DNA from: an uncultured Clostridia bacterium
Lineage (GTDB): Bacteria > Bacillota > Clostridia > UBA1381
Assembly: GCA_934454215.1 (NCBI GenBank)
Contig: CAKSGG010000013.1
Location: forward strand, 1-40,838
Direction: 5' to 3'
Length of the DNA: 40,838 bases
Shown here: piece by piece, positions 25,676 through 32,682 of the stretch
How the letters are laid out: each line of letters begins with the position of its first letter
How positions within the stretch are numbered: position 1 is the stretch's first letter
Made by a program: the position numbers and the translations under genes
The notes under the pieces: model-generated
Seen by the model: only the letters and a program-made list of their open reading frames with translations
Databases searched by the model: none
What the model was told of the DNA's origin: nothing

Positions 25676-26407
25676 ATGTTCGATACGGAACGGATAAAAA
25701 ATGAGATAGTTGAATGGATAAGAGAGTTTTTTGATAAAAACGGCAAGGGCTGTAATGCAATCGTCGGTATTTCGGGCGGCAAGGACAGCTCAGTTGTTGC
25801 GGCGCTGTGTGTTGAGGCACTGGGAAAAGACAGAGTTATCGGGGTTTTAATGCCGTGCGGCGAACAGGCTGATATAGACTGTGCAAAACTTCTTGTCAGT
25901 CATTTGGGTATAAAACATTATATTATAAATATTCAGGATTCGGTAAACGGACTGATTAACAGTATGCCCTCTGATATGGAATTTACGGCACAGGCAAGAA
26001 TCAATCTTCCGCCCAGAATCAGAATGTCAACGCTTTATGCTGTCGGGCAAAGCTGTAACGGACGTGTTGCAAACACGTGCAATCTGTCGGAGGACTGGGT
26101 TGGATATGCCACACGCTACGGTGACGGCGCAGGTGATTTCAGTCCGCTTGCAAATATAACCGTAAGAGAAGTGAAACAGATAGGGCGCTTGCTCGGTCTG
26201 CCCGATATGCTTGTGGATAAGCCGCCGATTGACGGTCTGTGCGGTAAAACGGACGAAGAAAATCTCGGCTTCACTTATGATATGCTTGATACCTACATTC
26301 GTGAGGGCATTTGTGAAGATGCCGCAATAAAAGAGCGCATAGACAAGCTTCACGCAATGAATAAATTTAAGCTTGAGCCAATGCCGAGCTACAAGCCGAA
26401 TATATAG
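25676..26407 (+). CDS. nadE: NAD synthase, ammonia-dependent type
   Basis: Last step of NAD synthesis: amidation of nicotinate adenine dinucleotide with ATP. The PP-loop SGGKDSS is at 33-39. The substrate region has NLPPRIRMSTLYAVGQ and NTCNLSEDWVGYATRYGDGAGDF, with GKTDEENLGF further on. The glutaminase (CN-hydrolase) domain of larger forms is absent, so ammonia is the direct donor. Length 243 aa is normal for this type. The ATG at 25676 lies seven bases after GAGAGG; a GTG at 25667 overlaps that site. The SseB-like gene starts 17 bases after the stop. Confidence 0.93.
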   Translation: MFDTERIKNEIVEWIREFFDKNGKGCNAIVGISGGKDSSVVAALCVEALGKDRVIGVLMPCGEQADIDCAKLLVSHLGIKHYIINIQDSVNGLINSMPSDMEFTAQARINLPPRIRMSTLYAVGQSCNGRVANTCNLSEDWVGYATRYGDGAGDFSPLANITVREVKQIGRLLGLPDMLVDKPPIDGLCGKTDEENLGFTYDMLDTYIREGICEDAAIKERIDKLHAMNKFKLEPMPSYKPNI

Positions 26408-26423
26408 GAAAGGATTAAACTAA

Positions 26424-28607
26424 ATGTTCAATTTTTTGAAGAAAAAAAATAATCGGGAGAATAATCCCGAGCCGTCGGAAACACCGATAAAAGAAGAAAA
26501 CGTTTCGGAGACTGCCGAAGAAAAAGCGGTCGACACAGCCGAAGTATTAAAGGAAAACGGATTTTCGGACGAGGATATTGATTTGTACAAGGCTATATTC
26601 CTTTTGTCAGAGCCTATGTCAAGAGAAAAATTCCAGTCACTGTACGCTTTATATATAGGCGGCAGATTTATGGACGACGATACAGAACCCGAAAGCACCG
26701 ACTCACTGAGCCGTGATGAATTATGTACGGTTCACAATGCGTTAAACGGTTTTATAGATAATTGTGTAAAGCTTGCGGACAGCGAGGATTTAAAGGAAGA
26801 GCTTGCTCCTATTTTTGAATACAAAAAAGAACTGCGCAAAAAAATTCTTGAATCCATGCGTTCAATGACTTTGTATGTTTTAAACTCCGATTTGAACCGC
26901 TTACCGCTGTTTAATGCGGAAGCAATGTATCTGTTTACAAATAAGGATTTTGCGCAAAAACAGGCAGAAAATTCAAATATATCTCATATATCACTTTCGG
27001 AAATTACACCCGACAAGTTTGACAGCGTCTTTACGGAGTACTGCGAGGCGGGATTTGCAAAAGCCATTATTGACATGAACTGCTGTGTAAAAATAAGCGA
27101 ATTATTGGAATTTGACGCAAATGAAGGAACATCATCGCCCGAAATTTGCAGAACCATGATTGTTCTGAATCAAATTCATGACAATATACTTAACAATGCA
27201 AAAAAAGAAAACAGAGAATTAAATCAAGATGAAATGCAGCAGATAAGCCGTCTGTCACAGGGCATAATTGAGGCACTTTTAAAAACAAAGCTTATTTTGC
27301 CCGGCGGCAAGCCCGATGAAAACGGAGGTGTAAAAGTTTCGATTCCTCTTGCAAACTTCCCCGACGGAAGTAAGTGGCTTGCAATGTTTACGGATAAAAG
27401 CGCATTAAAGAGATATATTACAAATGAGGATGTAACTCCCGTAAGCCTGCCGAATCTTCTTCTTGACCAGTACAAGAATTTCAGAAACGACGATTCAATA
27501 AGCGGTATTCTCATCAACCCCGGCAGAGAACAATTCAGAGTACCAAAGGGAATACTTGAATTTTACGAAAACGCCGCATTGAGCGACCTTGAAAAGCTGC
27601 AAAAAAAGTGCAATCAACTTCAAAATAAAAACGAAAATGCCGAGGAGCTGCAGCAGACTATGAAACAACTCGGCGAACAGCTTTTGCAATCGGACGCTTT
27701 ATATGCCGCATTTGATTCCGACTTCAATGAAAATTACCCGTTTATGGGGCTTGACGGACGTGCGGAGCTTTTCACAACCGAACAGAGAGCAAACAATGCA
27801 AAAAATCACTTTGCACAGGCTCATCAGGGTAATTTCATTATAAGAAAGGTTGATAAGGATAAATTCAGCGATTTCTTTAACGAGCTGTGCGGTATGGGCA
27901 TAAATGCGTTTAGGCTTGATAACGGTTATATGCCGGTTGATGTATGGCTTAACAGCTTTTACAAATACCCCGAATGCGGAGTAATCGACAGCCGAAACCA
28001 TAACATGAAAAATATGTTTATACGGCATCTGCAATACGTTCAGCGCTTGCAAAAGCTTGATAAATCACAAAAAGGACAGCCGATTGAGCGTGAGCTTACG
28101 GAAGCGGCGCTTACATTGCAGGCAAATGCCTACAGAGAGCTTGGCAACGGGGTTGTCTATGTGTTTGTTCCCCACCCGTACGAAGCGGGAACAACTCTGT
28201 ATACTCCCGACGCACTGGCAAAGGCTGAAAAAGCAATTGAAGAAAATAAGCTTTCAAAGGATTTGCTTATTTCGGATATTGATAAAAAATATGATGTTTA
28301 CAAGGGCAATCTTTCCATGCGTGTTATCAGCCTGTCAAATAACAGCAAGCAAAATTTCGTATGCGCATTCACCGATATGGAAGCCGCAGAAGCCGCAAGA
28401 AAGGACTTCGCAAAGCATAACTGCAATGACAGCATAGTTGCGGTTACGTTTGACGAGCTGCAAACTCAGGCAGAGCAATGCTCGGGAATTGTTATGGATA
28501 TATCGACATACGGCTTGCAGATTATGAAAAAAGATTATAAAAAAATTCTTGAATACAGAAAAGCCCCAAGCCGAATTGCGGTAAGCTTGGAGGAAAATAA
28601 AAAATAG
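26424..28607 (+). CDS. Large protein with repeated SseB-like domains
   Basis: 727 aa, not a known enzyme. After an acidic, low-complexity head (1-45), several stretches resemble the SseB N-terminal fold: PLFNAEAMYLFTNKDFAQ (161-178); VSIPLANFPDGSKWLAMFTD (305-324) with GILINPGREQFRVPKGILEF (361-380); MGLDGRAELFTTEQRANNAK (441-460); and VCAFTDMEAAEAARKDF with GIVMDISTYGLQI near the C-terminus. The pattern 'fluctuating value, FTD, later GI(V/L)(I/M)(N/D)P' is the SseB signature. A coiled coil is likely at about 385-425. No signal peptide or membrane segment. The function is unknown; SseB proteins are sometimes linked to secretion or stress, but nothing here shows that. It ends with TAG at a terminator. 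Confidence 0.6.
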   Translation: MFNFLKKKNNRENNPEPSETPIKEENVSETAEEKAVDTAEVLKENGFSDEDIDLYKAIFLLSEPMSREKFQSLYALYIGGRFMDDDTEPESTDSLSRDELCTVHNALNGFIDNCVKLADSEDLKEELAPIFEYKKELRKKILESMRSMTLYVLNSDLNRLPLFNAEAMYLFTNKDFAQKQAENSNISHISLSEITPDKFDSVFTEYCEAGFAKAIIDMNCCVKISELLEFDANEGTSSPEICRTMIVLNQIHDNILNNAKKENRELNQDEMQQISRLSQGIIEALLKTKLILPGGKPDENGGVKVSIPLANFPDGSKWLAMFTDKSALKRYITNEDVTPVSLPNLLLDQYKNFRNDDSISGILINPGREQFRVPKGILEFYENAALSDLEKLQKKCNQLQNKNENAEELQQTMKQLGEQLLQSDALYAAFDSDFNENYPFMGLDGRAELFTTEQRANNAKNHFAQAHQGNFIIRKVDKDKFSDFFNELCGMGINAFRLDNGYMPVDVWLNSFYKYPECGVIDSRNHNMKNMFIRHLQYVQRLQKLDKSQKGQPIERELTEAALTLQANAYRELGNGVVYVFVPHPYEAGTTLYTPDALAKAEKAIEENKLSKDLLISDIDKKYDVYKGNLSMRVISLSNNSKQNFVCAFTDMEAAEAARKDFAKHNCNDSIVAVTFDELQTQAEQCSGIVMDISTYGLQIMKKDYKKILEYRKAPSRIAVSLEENKK

Positions 28608-28625
28608 GGCGTCGCCCTATTTTTT
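28599..28625. terminator. Bidirectional rho-independent terminator
   Basis: AAAAAATAGGGC (28599-28610), loop GTC, GCCCTATTTTTT (28614-28625): a perfect 12-bp stem between the converging SseB-like and gamma-subunit genes. Confidence 0.9.
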
Positions 28626-28743
28626 ATTTTGTAAATTTATTTAATGCAATCATTGACAGTATTATAACTCCCGTTACTATAAATATTCCTGCCATGCCCT
28701 TTGCCATAATTGGCAGCGTTGCAATCATTGCTTCATAATTCAT
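28624..28743 (-). CDS. Small OadG-like (gamma) subunit of a sodium-pumping decarboxylase
   Basis: A 39-residue ORF: MNYEAMIATLPIMAKGMAGI and then FIVTGVIILSMIALNKFTK. A single transmembrane helix (about 18-34) with a short N-terminal part and a basic end is the layout of the membrane anchor (gamma or OadG-like) subunits. It starts about 20 bases after the oadB stop, with GGAG nine bases before its ATG, and is closed by a terminator. It lacks the extended C-terminal tail of classic OadG. Identification rests on position, size and topology rather than on sequence identity. Confidence 0.7.
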   Translation of the reverse strand: MNYEAMIATLPIMAKGMAGIFIVTGVIILSMIALNKFTK

Positions 28744-28762
28744 ATCTGTACTCTCCTATCCG

Positions 28763-29890
28763 TTATCCCAACAAATTCAATATCAGACCGCCGGCTATAA
28801 CCGAAGCTATTTGTCCCGATACGTTTACGCCTATCGAATGCATAAGCAGGAAGTTCTGATTATCCTCCTTAAGTCCGAGCTTATGAACAACACGTGCCGA
28901 CATCGGGAATGCCGATATACCTGCCGCACCTATCATAGGGTTAATCTTTTTGTCGCCTCTCAGGAACAAATTCAATATCTTCGCAAATATCACACCGCCT
29001 GCCGTATCGAATACGAACGCAACAAGTCCCAAGCCGATAATCATAAGCGTTTCCTTTGTCAGGAATAAATCAGCCTGCATTTTTGTTGCAATCGTAATTC
29101 CCAAAAACAGTGTTATCAGATTTGCCAGCACCTTCTGCGCCGTTTCCGAAAGCGAATCGAGAACACCACATTCGCGAATAAGATTACCGAACATCAAAAA
29201 GCCTATCAGCGCAACGCTTCTCGGCGACACAATTCCCGTAACAGCCGTAATAACTATCGGGAAAAGTATGCGTGTTGTTTTTGAAATGTTTTTCTGCTCA
29301 TACGGCATTCTTATAAGACGCTCTTTTCTTGTCGTCAGCAGCTTGATAACGGGCGGCTGAATAAGCGGTACAAGCGCCATATACGAATATGCCGCAACCA
29401 TAATCGCACCGATATATTTTGAATTAAAGAAATTCGCCACAAATATTGACGTAGGTCCGTCGGCAGCACCGATGATTGCTATTGACGCTGCGTCCTTTAA
29501 ATCGAATCCGAGCAACGACGCAACACTCAATGTAAAGAATATACCGAATTGAGCGGCAGCGCCGAAAATCATCAATTTGGGATTTGAAAGCAGCGGACCG
29601 AAATCAATCATTGCGCCGATTCCGATGAACAGCAATAACGGAAACAATTCGTTTGCGATACCCGACTCGAACAGCACATCAATTACGCCTATTTCCGCAA
29701 CACCTTCATAAATCTGCGTTACCGCTCCCGAAAGCGGCAGATTGACAAGTATCGCACCGAAACCCATCGGCAAAAGCAGTGACGGCTCCATGTCCTTTTT
29801 AATAGCAAGATAAATAAGTAATCCCCCAATTACCCACATCACGCCTTGCTGCCACGTGATGTTGAGTACGTTTGAAAATAATTCTAACAT
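28763..29890 (-). CDS. oadB: Sodium ion-translocating decarboxylase subunit beta
   Basis: Integral membrane carrier subunit (375 aa, about ten hydrophobic segments) of biotin-dependent oxaloacetate, methylmalonyl-CoA or glutaconyl-CoA decarboxylases. It couples decarboxylation of carboxybiotin to Na+ export. Family marks: LPMGFGAILVNLPL near the N-terminus; GIGAMIDFGPLLSNP; the Na+-site motif IGAADGPTSIFVANFF with its buried Asp; and MSARVVHKLG near the C-terminus. GGAGG precedes the ATG. No alpha (carboxyltransferase) or biotin-carrier subunit lies in the window, so it must work with partners encoded elsewhere and the acid decarboxylated cannot be told. Expression is apparently set by the riboswitch-terminator at 29923-30043. 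Confidence 0.93.
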   Translation of the reverse strand: MLELFSNVLNITWQQGVMWVIGGLLIYLAIKKDMEPSLLLPMGFGAILVNLPLSGAVTQIYEGVAEIGVIDVLFESGIANELFPLLLFIGIGAMIDFGPLLSNPKLMIFGAAAQFGIFFTLSVASLLGFDLKDAASIAIIGAADGPTSIFVANFFNSKYIGAIMVAAYSYMALVPLIQPPVIKLLTTRKERLIRMPYEQKNISKTTRILFPIVITAVTGIVSPRSVALIGFLMFGNLIRECGVLDSLSETAQKVLANLITLFLGITIATKMQADLFLTKETLMIIGLGLVAFVFDTAGGVIFAKILNLFLRGDKKINPMIGAAGISAFPMSARVVHKLGLKEDNQNFLLMHSIGVNVSGQIASVIAGGLILNLLG

Positions 29891-29922
29891 TATAATCCTC
29901 CTGTTTTTTATTTATTATATAT

Positions 29923-29963
29923 AAAAAGACTTTTACCGAGACAAAAATCCCGATAAAAGTCTT
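29923..29963 (-). terminator. Regulated rho-independent terminator before oadB
   Basis: On the minus strand AAGACTTTTA (29963-29954) pairs with TAAAAGTCTT (29935-29926). The stem extends by five more pairs including two G-U, giving 15 bp around an 8-base loop. Five T follow (29927-29923). It lies between the promoter and the oadB start, so transcription must pass it. Its 5' arm is also the 3' strand of the riboswitch P1 helix. Confidence 0.85.
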
Positions 29964-30043
29964 GCTTTTTAATTCTCAAGCGGGCATAAAGCCGTGCATT
30001 GACGCCGGAGAAACGGATATATCCGCAAGCTACTCCCTTTTAA
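29954..30043 (-). ncRNA. Putative metal-ion riboswitch, yybP-ykoY-like aptamer
   Basis: Read on the minus strand, the leader contains AAAAG-GGAGTAGC (30041-30029), CGTCAA in the middle (about 30004-29999) and GCAAGA-CTTTT (29965-29955). GGAGUAGC next to the P1 5' strand, CGUCAA in the second loop, and GCAAGA before the P1 3' strand are, from memory, the conserved pieces of the yybP-ykoY (Mn2+) riboswitch. A GCGGATATATCCG hairpin (P2-like) lies between the first two. P1 is UAAAAG/CUUUUA. Because CUUUUA is also used by the terminator stem, ligand binding should prevent termination (an ON switch). The target, a Na+ pump subunit, is unusual for this class, so a related ion riboswitch (for example Na+-sensing) is an alternative. 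Confidence 0.7.
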
Positions 30044-30072
30044 AAGTTAATATTCACAAATTCTTCCGTATC

Positions 30073-30101
30073 ATTATATATAAAAACCTTCCAAATGTCA
30101 A
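30073..30101 (-). promoter_or_regulatory. Sigma-A promoter of the oadB leader
   Basis: Minus-strand TTGACA (30096-30101), 17-base spacer, TATAAT (30073-30078). The expected start near 30066 gives a leader of about 175 bases that contains the aptamer and terminator. Confidence 0.85.
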
Positions 30102-30119
30102 GCATTTTTTCAAAAATTT

Positions 30120-30773
30120 TTATAATGCTGAAATAAACGAATATAATCTCCTTGCGATTCTTTCCGCACCCTTGTCTGACGGGTGCAGTCCGTCGGGCAT
30201 ATACAGCTCTTTTATAATGTCGACTTTAGGCTGCAAACCGCTTGTTGAAAACAGGTCAAGAACGGGAAGTCCGTAATATGCGGCAACCTCTTTTATTATA
30301 TCGACATAGCCTGCAAGATTACGCTGGTTTCTGAGTCCTATTCCGTTCACATCATCGTCCTCACCTAATCTGTGCAGCGGTGTCATAAATATAATTTCAC
30401 TGTTCGGATATTTATTTATAAGCTTTATACATAAGCTGTGCATTGCTCCGTAAAATGTATATTCGTCCCGTGACTCAAAATCGCCTATTTTTGAATCCCC
30501 GTGACCGAAATCATTTGTTCCTCCGAATACAACGACAATATCAGCGTCTGCGTCCATTTCTTCAACACGCCCCACAAAATCCCTGTCCCATATTTCAAAC
30601 ATGGATTTTGAACGCTGTTTTGCAATACGTGTACCGCCTATTCCGTAGTTTCTTACCTGTGCGCCCGATATACGTCCGAATACCGATACGTAATTATTTT
30701 CGGGGCACGAGGCTCCCACGCCCTCCGTTATGCTGTCGCCCAAAAAATTAATCTTTTTGTTTTTTGTTTCCAC
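30120..30773 (-). CDS. SGNH/GDSL-family hydrolase
   Basis: Serine esterase or lipase fold of 217 aa. Block I is FLGDSITEG with nucleophile S14, block II the Gly near GIGG (45-47), block III GGTND (84-88), and block V D-x-x-H in MPDGLHPSD near residue 195. There is no signal peptide, so it is cytoplasmic and probably deacetylates small carbohydrates or other imported esters; the substrate cannot be read. It starts at GTG (30773) with AGAGGA six bases upstream. It is close to oadB but ends before the oadB promoter. A poor AT-rich stem follows the stop; no clear terminator. Confidence 0.88.
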   Translation of the reverse strand: METKNKKINFLGDSITEGVGASCPENNYVSVFGRISGAQVRNYGIGGTRIAKQRSKSMFEIWDRDFVGRVEEMDADADIVVVFGGTNDFGHGDSKIGDFESRDEYTFYGAMHSLCIKLINKYPNSEIIFMTPLHRLGEDDDVNGIGLRNQRNLAGYVDIIKEVAAYYGLPVLDLFSTSGLQPKVDIIKELYMPDGLHPSDKGAERIARRLYSFISAL

Positions 30774-30852
30774 TGTAATTCCTCTTTTCTGCTTTTATAT
30801 GGGAATTATAGCACATAAATAAAATTTTGGCAATAGCAAATTACAAATTTTT

Positions 30853-31185
30853 TCAGAATACCACCGTTAAAAGCATCTTAAATTTATCCTCTCCGTATAC
30901 TGCATGAGGGTGCTTTGCCGGCATTACGATTGAATCTCCCTCATTTAAGATATGCTCGACTCCGTCAATTGTTATTTTGCCCGTTCCGTCCAGACATACA
31001 ACAAATGCGTCGCCGCCCGATTCGTGAGTACTTATCTCCTCACCCTTTGCGAACGCAAACAGTGTAATGCTTACCGCTGAATTTTGTATCAGAGTTTTGC
31101 TTACTATCTGTCCGTCCTGATAAACAACCTCGTCCTTTAGTTTTAAAACCTCGGATTTTTTAATGTTTTTCATTAATTCGTTCAT
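30853..31185 (-). CDS. Small cupin-domain protein
   Basis: Single cupin barrel of about 110 aa. Cupin motif 1 is FAKGEEISTHESGGDAFVVC, with His and Glu as likely metal ligands, and motif 2 is EGDSIVMPAKHPHAV. These stand-alone proteins often bind a metal and a small ligand; the function here is unknown. I start at ATG 31185 (MNELMKN), about 12 bases after AAAGGA; the ATG at 31197 directly abuts that site and the frame reaches 31221 without a ribosome site. Its leader of about 235 bases contains the MITE-like inverted repeat (31225-31410), which may affect expression. Confidence 0.8.
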   Translation of the reverse strand: MNELMKNIKKSEVLKLKDEVVYQDGQIVSKTLIQNSAVSITLFAFAKGEEISTHESGGDAFVVCLDGTGKITIDGVEHILNEGDSIVMPAKHPHAVYGEDKFKMLLTVVF

Positions 31186-31224
31186 TTTTATAACCATTCC
31201 TTTCACCGCTGTAAGGCACAAAAT

Positions 31225-31410
31225 TCAAGTCTGAAAGAAAATCGCTCAGAGTGCTGCTTTGCAGCGAGTGGTGCTGTATTATTATACTTCTCACTGCGGT
31301 TCGGTCACTGAATGGCTCTGACAATTCACCGAATTGTCATTCACTACCATTCAGCCGCTTCGCTACCCCAAACAAAAAGTAGTGCTATGAGTGATTTTAT
31401 TCAGACTTAT
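31225..31410. mobile_element. MITE-like imperfect inverted-repeat element, non-coding
   Basis: About 185 bases with imperfect terminal inverted repeats: the left end AAGTCTGAA..AAATCGCTCA (from 31225) matches the reverse complement of the right end (TGAGTGATTTTATTCAGACTT, ending near 31409) except for a few bases. Nested inside are CTGAATGG/CCATTCAG and the perfect GACAATTC-ACC-GAATTGTC, so most of the element can fold into one long hairpin. A side hairpin is GCTGC-TTT-GCAGC. No ORF and no clear target-site duplication were found. It lies between the cupin promoter and the cupin gene. Confidence 0.55.
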
Positions 31411-31425
31411 CACTCCTTTTCCGAT

Positions 31426-31455
31426 ATTATACCATATATTCCATACTTTTGTAAA
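31426..31455 (-). promoter_or_regulatory. Likely promoter of the cupin gene
   Basis: Minus-strand TTTACA (31450-31455), 18-base spacer, TATAAT (31426-31431), directly after the ldh stop. Transcripts from here would run through the inverted-repeat element. Confidence 0.6.
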
Positions 31456-31458
31456 GGG

Positions 31459-32403
31459 TCAGTTTATTCCCAGCTCCTTTATATATCCCGAAAGCGTTTC
31501 GGCACTCTTTTTCAGTCCCGACATTTCACGCTCGTCAAACGGCACTTCAAGAATATATTCCACTCCGTACCCCGAAACCTTTGTAGGAACGGAAAGCGCA
31601 ATATCACTCAGCCCGTACTCGCCCTCAAATATACTCGATACCGTCAGAATCGAATTTTCCTCGCCCGCAATACACGAGCATATTCTCGCCACCGCAAGCC
31701 CTATCGCATAATACGTAGCGCCCTTTTTCTCTATAATTTCATATGCCGCACTTTTGACTCTGTTATACATGAACTCCAAATCCTCCGGCGTGCATTTCCC
31801 GGTACGCCTTGAATACTCCCTCATGCTCATGCCCGCTATATTCGTTATGCTCCACGCCGCAACCTCGCTGTCGCCATGCTCTCCTATTATATAGGTATGG
31901 CAATTTCGTGCGTCAACATCGGTATGACGTGAAATCATATATTTCAGACGTGACGTGTCAAGCACCGTTCCCGAGCCTATGACCTGATTTTTAGGCAAGC
32001 CCGAAGCCTTGTATGTCACATATGTCAGAACATCAACGGGGTTTGTCACTGTAAGCAGAATAATATCGGGCGGTGCAAATTCCATAATGCTTTTTACTAT
32101 ATTATTTATAATCGACGTATTCTTTTTCAGCAAATCCAGCCGTGTTTCGCCCGGTTTTTGATTTGCTCCGGCTGTAATAACTACAATATCGGCATCCGCA
32201 CATTCGCTGTAATCTCCGCTGTAAATATTTACAGGCTTTACAAACGACACGCCGTGAGCCATATCCATTGCGTCACCCTCCGCCTTATCCTTGTTAATAT
32301 CTATAAGCACAATATCGTTGAACAGTCCTCCGCACATAATCGTATACGCTATAGTCGAACCTACAAAGCCTGCGCCGACAATTACTATTTTACCTCTGAA
32401 CAT
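31459..32403 (-). CDS. ldh: L-lactate dehydrogenase
   Basis: NAD-dependent reduction of pyruvate to L-lactate, a fermentation end step. The dinucleotide loop is GAGFVGS (10-16). Q82 and R88 in GANQKPGETRLDL mark lactate rather than malate specificity. R152 (TSR) and the catalytic H176 (IGEHGDSE) are in place. Length 314 aa. I start at ATG 32403 (MFRGKIVIVG), five bases after GGAG; the longer frame from 32418 has its start upstream of that site. A minus-strand TATAAT at 32457-32462 may be its -10, with a weak -35. It is divergent from the GH94 operon. Confidence 0.95.
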   Translation of the reverse strand: MFRGKIVIVGAGFVGSTIAYTIMCGGLFNDIVLIDINKDKAEGDAMDMAHGVSFVKPVNIYSGDYSECADADIVVITAGANQKPGETRLDLLKKNTSIINNIVKSIMEFAPPDIILLTVTNPVDVLTYVTYKASGLPKNQVIGSGTVLDTSRLKYMISRHTDVDARNCHTYIIGEHGDSEVAAWSITNIAGMSMREYSRRTGKCTPEDLEFMYNRVKSAAYEIIEKKGATYYAIGLAVARICSCIAGEENSILTVSSIFEGEYGLSDIALSVPTKVSGYGVEYILEVPFDEREMSGLKKSAETLSGYIKELGIN

Positions 32404-32498
32404 AGCTGCTCCTTTCAAAATATCAATTTTTGTTTATTATCTGATTTCCTGCAAAAATTATACAGACAGTTTTAAATTGGGTAAATTGACCTAATATG

Positions 32499-32647
32499 AC
32501 GCATGAATTTTTATACTCAAAAAACAGTATTTGGTTGACAATTGATTTCACGCATGATATAATTTGTGTTAGAATGTGAGTTATGTCAAAAAGTACATAA
32601 AAAATGATAATATATGTATTGACAAGCTCAGATAAATAGTGTATATT
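32499..32647 (+). promoter_or_regulatory. Tandem promoters and repeated 8-mer in front of the GH94 operon
   Basis: P1: TTGACA (32535-32540), 17 bases, TATAAT (32558-32563). P2: TTGACA (32619-32624), 17 bases, TATATT (32642-32647), 36 bases before the GH94 ATG. ACGCATGA occurs at 32499-32506 and again at 32550-32557, where it overlaps the P1 spacer, and may be an operator. I see no riboswitch or terminator in the leader. Confidence 0.75.
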
Positions 32648-32682
32648 AAACTTACTAAATTAAGGTAAAGGAGTACTTAACC

